From Bifidobacterium breve (GTDB lineage: Bacteria; Actinomycetota; Actinomycetes; Nanopelagicales; Nanopelagicaceae), in assembly GCA_945869505.1 (NCBI GenBank), contig CAMBOZ010000059.1:1-7250 (forward strand): DNA of 7,250 nucleotides. Reading direction: 5' to 3'. The position numbers and the translations under genes were made by a program. Positions 1-6,213 of this stretch are shown here, in pieces. Numbering within the stretch: the first letter of the stretch is position 1; the number at the start of each line of letters is the position of its first letter. Below the pieces are notes generated by a model that did not search any database, was not told where the DNA came from, and saw only the letters and a program-made list of their open reading frames with translations.

Positions 1-359
1 AGTGCGGTAACTGGCACATTTACAGATGCTACTTCGCCCAAGTGAAGGGCTCGTGCGACGACTGCGCAGAAAATAACAGTCAGTCCAACAGCGATAAAAC
101 CAACGTCAAAGATTGAAACATTTATTAAGGCAACAGTTGCCCCGATTGCTGTGCCGACGATCTGACCAAAGCCTTCGCGCACCGATTTGTGGAGTGAGAT
201 TCTGATAGAAAGGGTGCAGACGATTGCGGCGACGACACCGCCGTCTTCAATTAGCAGATCACCAACTTGCCAGGAAACAGCGCCAGCTAGGCCAGCCACA
301 ACTATCTGGCGGACCCACACTCGGCGGTCCGCAAACAGTTTCTTTAATTTATTCCACAT
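1..359 (-). CDS. FUSC / aromatic-acid-exporter-like membrane protein, N-terminal part
   Basis: Reading the minus strand from the ATG at 359-357 gives 119 open codons that run off the left edge, so only the N-terminus is visible. The protein begins with a short basic segment (MWNKLKKLF), followed by about four hydrophobic stretches near residues 17-35, 41-56, 66-82 and 85-103. Residues 59-77 (SVREGFGQIVGTAIGATVA) resemble the loop and helix R-x-x-x-x-x-G-T-x-x-G of the FUSC/ArAE (fusaric acid resistance, aromatic acid exporter) families, which are inner-membrane proteins linked to export of aromatic or organic acids. The start lies 13 bases after the stop of the RuBisCO-like gene, so it is probably co-transcribed with it. 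No convincing Shine-Dalgarno precedes the ATG. The frame stays open a few codons further upstream, but no better start was seen. The family call is moderate; the substrate is unknown. Confidence 0.65.
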   Translation of the reverse strand, partial: MWNKLKKLFADRRVWVRQIVVAGLAGAVSWQVGDLLIEDGGVVAAIVCTLSIRISLHKSVREGFGQIVGTAIGATVALINVSIFDVGFIAVGLTVIFCAVVARALHLGEVASVNVPVTA

Positions 360-366
360 GATGTGG
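354..366. repeat. 13-bp palindrome over the FUSC gene start
   Basis: CCACAT-G-ATGTGG is a perfect 6+6 inverted repeat with one central base. It contains the proposed ATG (357-359) of the membrane-protein gene. It could be an operator half-site or a small translational hairpin, but a palindrome this short can also arise by chance. Confidence 0.35.
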
Positions 367-372
367 CTAAGT

Positions 373-1470
373 TTAGTAGGAGCGCACCAATTCGCACATG
401 CGAGCGGCATTATCTGCAAGGTGTCCGCGCGAGAGCGCTCCACCAATCAATAACGCAGTGTCTTTTCCATACATATCAATCATTTCTGGAATCCGCTCTA
501 AAGTCATTCCACCAGCGGGTGCGATTGTGATTGGCTTTAGTGATCCGAGCTTTTTACGTGATAAATCAGCAATTTCTAAACATTGCTCAGCGGTGAACGA
601 GAACCGTCCGCCAATATTCGGAAATATAGAAATATCTGCCCCTGCTAACCTCATCAAAGTTCCGAAAACGATTCCATGGTTTATGCCAACTTCTTTAGGT
701 ATTACTAATGAACCTAACATTGCGGGATGCCCCAGAATCGGCAGAGCTAAAGTGTCATCCTCGGCGATGACTCGCAAAGAATCAAAACCAGTGATGCCGG
801 GAAGTACCAACAGTCCACCTGCGCCGAGATCTTTCGCTGTGTGTGCAGCGGCTATCACTTGATCAAAAGGCATATTTAAACTTGGTATATAAGCGCAATT
901 TCCACCAGTAACCTCGTTGGCTTCTTTGACTGCAGCTGAAATCAAAGTTACGCGTTCTTTCCAAGTGGCCCAAGGTTGATTGGCCAGACTGTGATCATCT
1001 TTAATTAAATCAAATCCGGCCAGCGCAAGAGTGCGCGCCATTTCGGCGAGCGTCTTTGCATCTGAGCCCATTGGCTTAAGTGCTGTAGCAATTAGCGGTC
1101 GAGTTTCTGCTTTAAAGATTTTGCGTAAACCACTTATTCCAAAACGAGGTCCCTTAAAGTTATTGAGAATCGACTCAGGAAGTTTGAGGTCAACTATTTT
1201 CACGCCTGGAAAAAGTGAAGCATTGCCCCACAAAACATTTAAGAACTGAGTTAACTCTCCCCCAGTGACGTCTGGGTTATAGGAGATAGTTATTAAGTGG
1301 TTGTTTTTATCCCTAGAGCTAATCTCTTCGACTTTTCCAACAACTTCATCTTGGATCCAAGTTGGCGCTAACTCAATTGGAAATTCAATAGTCTGTTCGG
1401 CTCGGATGAGGTCTGCAATTGCAGTCGGGTTTTCACCTAAAAAGGCATAGGTGATGTGAATGCGTTCCAT
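373..1470 (-). CDS. Form IV RuBisCO-like protein (non-carboxylating)
   Basis: This 365-residue protein is a RuBisCO large-subunit homologue of the RuBisCO-like (form IV) group, shorter than true large subunits (about 450-480). An N-terminal alpha/beta domain (about 1-110) precedes a TIM-barrel domain. Landmarks by spinach numbering, aligned by eye: ATALKPMG at 128-135 has the K175 lysine (K132) but Met134 in place of K177; IKDDH at 156-160 keeps the carbamylated lysine K201 (K157) and D203 (D159), with His160 for E204; GHPAML has H294 (H248) but Pro for R295; NHG keeps H327 (H265); loop-6 K334 is replaced by Thr271; S379 is Ala319 before conserved Gly320-Gly321; GGALSRG at 343-349 is the second phosphate-binding turn. 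Loss of K334, R295 and E204 rules out normal CO2 fixation. Known relatives act as enolases or isomerases in methylthioadenosine salvage, or on apionate derivatives. Location after mtnA and the aldolase suggests a 5-substituted pentulose phosphate substrate, but the reaction is unassigned. The ATG follows a strong ribosome binding site. Confidence 0.9.
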   Translation of the reverse strand: MERIHITYAFLGENPTAIADLIRAEQTIEFPIELAPTWIQDEVVGKVEEISSRDKNNHLITISYNPDVTGGELTQFLNVLWGNASLFPGVKIVDLKLPESILNNFKGPRFGISGLRKIFKAETRPLIATALKPMGSDAKTLAEMARTLALAGFDLIKDDHSLANQPWATWKERVTLISAAVKEANEVTGGNCAYIPSLNMPFDQVIAAAHTAKDLGAGGLLVLPGITGFDSLRVIAEDDTLALPILGHPAMLGSLVIPKEVGINHGIVFGTLMRLAGADISIFPNIGGRFSFTAEQCLEIADLSRKKLGSLKPITIAPAGGMTLERIPEMIDMYGKDTALLIGGALSRGHLADNAARMCELVRSY

Positions 1471-1477
1471 TAAAGCG

Positions 1478-1487
1478 CCTCCACCTT
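1478..1487 (-). promoter_or_regulatory. Ribosome binding site of the RuBisCO-like gene
   Basis: The minus strand reads AAGGTGGAGG, with GGAGG seven bases before the ATG at 1470. This fixes the start and shows the gene is translated independently, although it lies only 39 bases after the aldolase stop. No terminator-like hairpin is visible in that gap. Confidence 0.75.
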
Positions 1488-1509
1488 ATTTTGAGAAATA
1501 ACCCGAAAA

Positions 1510-3480
1510 TTATCTAGGGAAAGCAGAAGATACACCGCCGTCTACGGCTATGACACTTCCTGTTGTCCGAGATGACTCATCACTCAAGAAAAAGGCTGCT
1601 GCACGCGCAACATCAAGGCTTCTCACTCGCGCATTAAGCAAGTTGCGAGAGGCATAGAAATCTTCAAGCTCATCGGGCTTTACCCCGTGAGCAGCAGCGC
1701 GTTGTTCGCGAATTCCACCTTCCCACAGTTTGCTGTTATCAAAGACCGCATCTGGATTAATTCCGTTGCAGCGAATACCTGCGCTTCCGCCTTCCAATGC
1801 TGCGATGCGCATTAATTGCAACATTCCAGCTTTGCTCACTGAATAACCACCAAAGCCCGCCCCTGGAGAGAATGCGTTCTTGCTCGCAACATAAACGAGT
1901 GATCCACCCATTTTTTGTTTGCGCATAACTTTCATTGACTCTTTAGTGAGCATAAATGCACTAGATAAATTGATATCTAATCCGCGGCGCCATTTTTCTA
2001 CATCGAGATCTTCAAGCTTGTCGCTGATACCGATACCGGCATTAATAACAACTCCGTCAAGGCCGCCAAAGTGTTTAATGGTTTTTGTGACAGTTGCCTG
2101 CACATCAACTTCCTTTGATTGGTCTCCTAAAATGAGCAACGGTGGATTGCATTTGTTTTCGGCAAATTCTTTTTCGACTGCAATAAGGCCTGCTTCTTCA
2201 ATATCTGCAAGTACTAGGTGTGCACCACGTTTAGCAAGTTCAAGTGCAACGCCTCTGCCTATTCCGCTACCCGCTCCGGTGACGATAATTATGTGGCCAT
2301 CTAGCTGTGCTGGTGCTGGCTTGTTCTTTAACTTAAATAGCTCCATTGGCCAGTAATCAAAGCCGAAAATTTCTGCATCAGAAATCGTGTCGCCATCACC
2401 AAAGACATCGACGACGCGTGCTGCAACGCTGTGGGTGTGCGAAGCAATGTCGGCCAACATCGTGTTCTCTTTAATAGTTGTTGCGGCAGTTACTGCGCCA
2501 ACGCCAGGCACAATTATTACCTTCGGATCATTTCCGTGGCTTACATAACCAGCTGGAAGCAGTGACTTATTTGCCTCAAAATATGCGGCGTAATTCTCGC
2601 GAAATTCTTTAATGCCAGTTTCAGTATCTTCCAAAGTAACAGTTGCTGACTTAGGGCGGATACGCAACATGTGATCTGCGCTAGAAGAACCAAGGGCAAG
2701 AATCTTCTTTAGATCTGGGCGGGCAGCAATTTCGGCCAAACGAGAATCGGTGCGCAATAGCTGTTTTTTACCAATAGTCCCACGTAATTTGAGTAGCAAA
2801 TCCTTTAGTTCCTCATCAGGTAGCTCTTGATGTTGGAAATTCGCCTTAGGGCGCTTATTAAGTGAATCCAAGTATTTGTCAGCCAATGCCACGGTATCGA
2901 GCGTTTTTTGATAACACTTATCTGAATCTTCATCCCAAACAACTAATCCGTGATGAGCAAGAACAACACCTGCATAGTCGGATAGGCCGCCAACAATCTT
3001 TGAGAGGTTAAATCCTGGGCGGATCCAGTCAACGTATGCAAAATCTTTACCGAGCGCTTCTTGAACAGCCTTTTCACCTTGCGGGTGATTGGTGAGCGCA
3101 CATATCGCATCCGCGTGCACGTGATCAATGTGCTTGGCGGGCAGAAAACCATGTAAAAGTGTTTCAATTGATGGACGGCGTGAAGTTGGGTCCACTAAAG
3201 CACGAGTTACGTAATCAACCATCGTGTCATCATCTAAAGCATCAAAATCACGTAGCGCTAGCAAATCTTCTAAGTACAAGGCTGGGTAATCACGGTCGAC
3301 TGCGTACTGCATATCCGCGCCAGAACCTTTAACCCACAAAACTTTCTTAAGTCGACCTAGGTGATCTTTGATCTCACCTTTACTCGAAGTGTTTCCGCCG
3401 CCGTAAACAACCATAGATTGATCAGCGCCGATCTTCTGAGAACGTGCAACAAGATCGTGCAATGGCTTTAATTCACTCAT
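1510..3480 (-). CDS. Bifunctional class II aldolase / short-chain dehydrogenase (rhamnulose-1-phosphate aldolase-dehydrogenase type)
   Basis: This is a 656-residue fusion. The N-terminal part (about 1-345) is a class II aldolase/adducin domain: YGGGNTSSK (26-34) and KGSGADM (51-57) form the expected phosphate and substrate loops, and HIDHVHADA (117-125) with LAHHGLVVW (174-182) provides histidines of the metal site. Glu106 is a candidate catalytic acid. The C-terminal part (about 392-656) is a classical SDR: TGAGSGIG (401-408) is the nucleotide-binding loop, Asp426 after the second strand favours NAD over NADP, NAG lies at 480-482, and the catalytic set is Asn504, Ser533, Tyr546 and Lys550 (YSVSK). 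The architecture is that of RhaE-RhaW (YuxG-like) proteins, which split rhamnulose-1-phosphate to DHAP and lactaldehyde and then oxidise the aldehyde. No rhamnose isomerase or kinase is present; the gene instead overlaps mtnA by four bases (ATGA). A 5-deoxy- or 5-methylthio-ribulose-1-phosphate substrate is therefore inferred, giving DHAP plus acetaldehyde or methylthioacetaldehyde. Family call firm, substrate open. Confidence 0.9.
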   Translation of the reverse strand: MSELKPLHDLVARSQKIGADQSMVVYGGGNTSSKGEIKDHLGRLKKVLWVKGSGADMQYAVDRDYPALYLEDLLALRDFDALDDDTMVDYVTRALVDPTSRRPSIETLLHGFLPAKHIDHVHADAICALTNHPQGEKAVQEALGKDFAYVDWIRPGFNLSKIVGGLSDYAGVVLAHHGLVVWDEDSDKCYQKTLDTVALADKYLDSLNKRPKANFQHQELPDEELKDLLLKLRGTIGKKQLLRTDSRLAEIAARPDLKKILALGSSSADHMLRIRPKSATVTLEDTETGIKEFRENYAAYFEANKSLLPAGYVSHGNDPKVIIVPGVGAVTAATTIKENTMLADIASHTHSVAARVVDVFGDGDTISDAEIFGFDYWPMELFKLKNKPAPAQLDGHIIIVTGAGSGIGRGVALELAKRGAHLVLADIEEAGLIAVEKEFAENKCNPPLLILGDQSKEVDVQATVTKTIKHFGGLDGVVINAGIGISDKLEDLDVEKWRRGLDINLSSAFMLTKESMKVMRKQKMGGSLVYVASKNAFSPGAGFGGYSVSKAGMLQLMRIAALEGGSAGIRCNGINPDAVFDNSKLWEGGIREQRAAAHGVKPDELEDFYASRNLLNARVRSLDVARAAAFFLSDESSRTTGSVIAVDGGVSSAFPR

Positions 3481-4490
3481 AGCGTTTCGCCTTTTTCTAT
3501 TTCGTAGGATTGTTTCTCAGTAATTACTGCGCTTATGTACCTTGCTGGTGTCACATCAAATGCTGGGTTAAATGTCTTTGCACCGATTGGGGCAACCTGA
3601 ACACCCTTAAAGTGAGTTAGCTCTTCATCCCCACGAATTTCTATATGTATCTCTTCGCCAGTTGCGATTGAGCGATCTACTGTCGATTCTGGTGCGACAA
3701 CAAGGAATGGAATTCCTGCTGCGTGACAAGCGAGTGCAACCCCAAGTGAGCCAATCTTGTTGGCCGAATCACCGTTCTTTGCGATGCGATCTGCGCCAAT
3801 AAGTGCAGCATCGATTCGGCCACTTAATATCGCCATGGCAGCGGCGCCATCTGGTTCGATCCGATAAGGAATATCAGATTTCATTAACTCCCAAGCGGTA
3901 AGGCGAGAACCTTGCAACAAGGGGCGCGTTTCATCTGCATAAACTTCTTTCACGCTCCCGCGTTTGTGTAATTCCTTAATTACGCCGAGCGCTGTGCCGG
4001 TGCCTGTTGTAGCCAGCGAACCGGTATTGCAATGAGTAAGAAGCGTTAAAGGTTTTGAACCTAATTTATTGATCAACCAGTCCGCGCCAATGTTTCCCAT
4101 GCTGGTACTTGATTCTTTATCTTCGCGCGCTAATTGATGTGCGGCCGCAAGGACTGCATCTCTTCCTGCAGGTAAATGTTTGCGAATTTGTTCAACCGCC
4201 CAGGCCAAGTTAACCGCCGTTGGTCGGGCATCACGCAGTAAATCAAGGTTGTGTTCTAGCTCTTTAGCGCTGAGCCCTTTACGGCTAGCTTCATCGATTG
4301 CCAGCACGACTCCATAAGCTCCGGCAACGCCAAGTGCAGGAGCACCGCGGACCACTAAATTTTGAATAGCGTCAATAAAATCGACGACTTCATCGTACGA
4401 ATTGTAGGTTTCAGAAGTAGGAATCTTCGTCTGATCCAGCAAGATGATCTTTCCATCTTGCCAAACGATTGCCTCAAAAGCGCTAGACAT
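3477..4490 (-). CDS. mtnA: S-methyl-5-thioribose-1-phosphate isomerase (MtnA), or 5-deoxyribose-1-phosphate isomerase
   Basis: This 337-residue cytosolic enzyme of the MtnA/eIF2B-like isomerase family converts 5-methylthioribose-1-phosphate (the aldose) to 5-methylthioribulose-1-phosphate in methylthioadenosine salvage; close relatives also use 5-deoxyribose-1-phosphate. Visible motifs: RGAPALGVAGAYGV (48-61), LTHCNTGSLAT (151-161) with the catalytic cysteine Cys154, ADETRPLLQGSRLTAWEL (185-202), GADRIAKNGDSANKIG (232-247) with catalytic Asp234, and the C-terminal NPAFDVTPARYIS. Cys154 and Asp234 sit 80 residues apart, as do Cys160 and Asp240 of the Bacillus enzyme. Length is normal for the family. 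Its stop overlaps the aldolase start as ATGA, implying translational coupling. Ribose-1,5-bisphosphate isomerase and eIF2B-type proteins share the fold, but the full MtnA motif set and length favour MtnA. Whether the true substrate carries a methylthio group or a plain 5-deoxy group cannot be told from sequence. Confidence 0.92.
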   Translation of the reverse strand: MSSAFEAIVWQDGKIILLDQTKIPTSETYNSYDEVVDFIDAIQNLVVRGAPALGVAGAYGVVLAIDEASRKGLSAKELEHNLDLLRDARPTAVNLAWAVEQIRKHLPAGRDAVLAAAHQLAREDKESSTSMGNIGADWLINKLGSKPLTLLTHCNTGSLATTGTGTALGVIKELHKRGSVKEVYADETRPLLQGSRLTAWELMKSDIPYRIEPDGAAAMAILSGRIDAALIGADRIAKNGDSANKIGSLGVALACHAAGIPFLVVAPESTVDRSIATGEEIHIEIRGDEELTHFKGVQVAPIGAKTFNPAFDVTPARYISAVITEKQSYEIEKGETL

Positions 4491-4497
4491 TTCACTG

Positions 4498-4503
4498 CTC
4501 CTT
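4498..4503 (-). promoter_or_regulatory. Ribosome binding site of mtnA
   Basis: The minus strand has AAGGAG seven bases before the mtnA ATG. It lies in the 50-base gap after the transporter ATPase gene. That gap is AT-rich and holds only a weak 5-bp stem (TTCAA-TACC-TTGAA) with no T-run, so I see no terminator there and no clear promoter. Confidence 0.75.
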
Positions 4504-4540
4504 ATTCAAGGTATTGAACTTATCACCTTAAAAATTAAAT

Positions 4541-5287
4541 CTAAAGTCGCCCTGCTTGATGCACTCGCTTTAAGAACTCTTGCGTCTTTGGATTAGTAGG
4601 ATTTTTGAGTACCTGCTCCGCGCTTCCGCGTTCGAGAATATTTCCTGATTCCAGGAAGCAAACTTCATCTGCGACCTGTGTCGCAAATCCCATTTCGTGG
4701 GTAGCTAGAACCATGGTCATTCCATCTTGTTTTAAATCTCTCACAATGCTTAAGACCTCATTTACAAGGACAGGGTCGAGGGCAGATGTGATTTCATCTA
4801 AAAGTAAAAGTCGGGGATTTACAGCGAGTGATCGAATGATGGCCACACGTTGCTGCTGTCCCCCACTGAGACGATCTGGGTACTGATCTGCTTTATCAGC
4901 GAGATCAAACCGTGAGAGCAGCTTTTTCGCTATATCGCGCGCTTCTTCAACATCCTTGTTCTGCACCTTTACCGGCGCCAGCGTGATGTTTTCAAGCACC
5001 GTTTTATGTGGGAAGAGATTAAATGATTGAAAAACCATTCCTAGCTTGCGGCGTATCTCATCCACCTTAATCTCCGGATCGGTTATTTCTAATCCATCTA
5101 AGAAGATCTGCCCATCATCGATAGTTTCTAGCAAGTTGATGCAACGCAGCAGGGTGGATTTTCCAGAGCCAGAAGCACCTATTAATACTGTGGCGGTGTG
5201 CTCAGGTACCTGTAAGGAAAGATTATTCAACACAACTTCAGAACCAAAGGCCTTGCGAACGTTCTGTAACTCCAGGACGTATGCCAT
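4541..5287 (-). CDS. Amino-acid-type ABC transporter ATP-binding protein
   Basis: This 248-residue protein is the cytoplasmic ATPase of a polar amino acid uptake (GlnQ/HisP type) importer. All nucleotide-binding elements are intact: Walker A GASGSGKST (37-45), Q-loop Gln87 in MVFQSFNLFPH, signature LSGGQQQR (140-147), Walker B LLLLDE (160-165) with catalytic Glu165, D-loop SALD (168-171) and switch histidine His197 in ATHEM. The text around the Q-loop (QSFNLFPHKTVLENI) is characteristic of this subfamily. Walker B continues as DEITSALDP, with Ile where Pro is more usual, a known minor variant. The ATG overlaps the permease stop by one base (TAATG), and AAGGGG seven bases upstream serves as Shine-Dalgarno, so the two genes are co-expressed. 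It would pair with the permease and the lipoprotein encoded just upstream. Substrate cannot be read from the ATPase. Confidence 0.93.
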   Translation of the reverse strand: MAYVLELQNVRKAFGSEVVLNNLSLQVPEHTATVLIGASGSGKSTLLRCINLLETIDDGQIFLDGLEITDPEIKVDEIRRKLGMVFQSFNLFPHKTVLENITLAPVKVQNKDVEEARDIAKKLLSRFDLADKADQYPDRLSGGQQQRVAIIRSLAVNPRLLLLDEITSALDPVLVNEVLSIVRDLKQDGMTMVLATHEMGFATQVADEVCFLESGNILERGSAEQVLKNPTNPKTQEFLKRVHQAGRL

Positions 5288-6153
5288 TAAATCGCCCCTT
5301 CCGAGTTCTGTGCTTGGGTGCGCTGTCTAATCGCGCGATCGGTATAGCGCGTCATCGGAATCGTAATTAATAAAAAGAGAATTGCTGCAACTACATATGG
5401 CGTGTAGTTAAAGGTGCGGCTGGCGTTGATTTGTGCCGCACGAACAGCATCAGTGACGCCGAGAATTGATACTAAACCTGTGTCTTTTAAGAGTGATACA
5501 AAGTCATTTAAGAGCGGTGGCACGACGCGGCGCAGTGCTTGCGGTAAAACCACAAAGCGCATTGTCTGTCCGGAGGTCAATCCGAGTGAACGCGCTGCTG
5601 CTCTTTGACTGGGATGTATGGAGAGAATTCCGGAACGAATAACTTCAGCAACGTACGCAGAGTAGGTAAGTACAACAGCGATTGTGCCAAGCACGATGAC
5701 GTTGCTTGAAATTCCTTGCAGTCTTAGCGCAGGGACACCAAAACCGACTAAGAGAATAATCAAGATAAGTGGAGCGCCTCGGAAAATATCAACGTAGGCA
5801 GTTGCCAAAAATCTAAATGGGGTCAGTGCGGGAGATTTAGTCGTTCGCAAAAGCGCCAGACCCATCGCGATAACTCCAATGGCTAATCCACCAAAGAAAG
5901 TTAACTGCAGGTTTATCCAGAGACCTTTTAAGACCGTAGGAAATACTTCCTTGCCATATTCAATATCAAAGAAAGTGGCTTTTACGACTTCCCAACCAGG
6001 AGAAGTAACCAAAATTATTGTGAGAGTGCCAAGCACCAAAACCGATGAAACGGCGGCAATAAGACTTTGCTTGCGATTTAACTTGCGACGAAGCGCGCGA
6101 CGATCTAGTTCGCGTGAGCTTGGCGACCAAGCAGAGGTTTTCTTCTCTGACAT
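5287..6153 (-). CDS. Amino-acid-type ABC transporter permease
   Basis: This 288-residue integral membrane protein belongs to the HisMQ family. A polar, basic N-terminal tail (1-30) leads into a first hydrophobic segment at about 31-50, with further ones near 83-103, 126-142, 152-168 and 252-267. FRGAPLI (124-130) is typical of the family. The cytoplasmic EAA loop that docks on the ATPase runs from about Glu170 to Ala206, with the expected core G-x-x-x-x-x-x-x-x-R-F-V-V-L-P-Q-A. Only one permease gene is present, so the transporter is expected to use a permease homodimer. I chose the ATG at 6153-6151; an in-frame TTG three codons upstream (6162) is possible. GGTAG about ten bases before the ATG is a weak ribosome binding site. 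Fifty-four bases separate this start from the binding-protein stop. Confidence 0.92.
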   Translation of the reverse strand: MSEKKTSAWSPSSRELDRRALRRKLNRKQSLIAAVSSVLVLGTLTIILVTSPGWEVVKATFFDIEYGKEVFPTVLKGLWINLQLTFFGGLAIGVIAMGLALLRTTKSPALTPFRFLATAYVDIFRGAPLILIILLVGFGVPALRLQGISSNVIVLGTIAVVLTYSAYVAEVIRSGILSIHPSQRAAARSLGLTSGQTMRFVVLPQALRRVVPPLLNDFVSLLKDTGLVSILGVTDAVRAAQINASRTFNYTPYVVAAILFLLITIPMTRYTDRAIRQRTQAQNSEGAI

Positions 6154-6193
6154 GGTCGCCAAACTACCGCGTTTATCTAACTTTTATTGCTAA

Positions 6194-6213
6194 TTACTTA
6201 TGGTTACTTATGG
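6194..6213. repeat. Perfect 10-bp tandem duplication at the end of the binding-protein gene
   Basis: The unit TTACTTATGG occurs twice, back to back, at 6194-6203 and 6204-6213. On the coding strand it reads CCATAAGTAA twice. The first copy carries the final Pro codon and the TAA stop of the binding-protein gene; the second lies in the untranslated gap. It looks like a slippage duplication and creates an extra downstream copy of the stop region. Confidence 0.8.

Noticed and set aside
187..862. Plus-strand open frames at 187-453 and 398-862
   Set aside because: They lie opposite the membrane-protein and RuBisCO-like genes, have Ser/Pro/Arg-rich low-information translations and no recognisable motif.
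373..1470. A genuine CO2-fixing RuBisCO
   Set aside because: Loop-6 lysine, R295 and E204 equivalents are replaced and the protein is too short; no phosphoribulokinase or small subunit is nearby.
2943..3167. Small minus-strand frame of 74 codons inside the aldolase gene
   Set aside because: It is an alternative frame within a well-supported coding region, with no ribosome binding site or homologous motif.
1510..3480. An L-rhamnose catabolic operon
   Set aside because: Only the aldolase-dehydrogenase fits. No rhamnose isomerase, kinase, mutarotase or regulator is present, and the partner gene is mtnA.
3477..4490. Ribose-1,5-bisphosphate isomerase of the archaeal AMP pathway paired with RuBisCO
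   Set aside because: The fold and catalytic Cys/Asp are shared, and the RuBisCO homologue next door made this tempting, but length and motifs are those of MtnA and the neighbour is not a carboxylase.
4491..4540. Terminator or riboswitch (for example a SAM riboswitch) before mtnA
   Set aside because: The gap is only 50 bases, with a weak 5-bp stem and no T-run; too short for a SAM riboswitch and without its conserved core.
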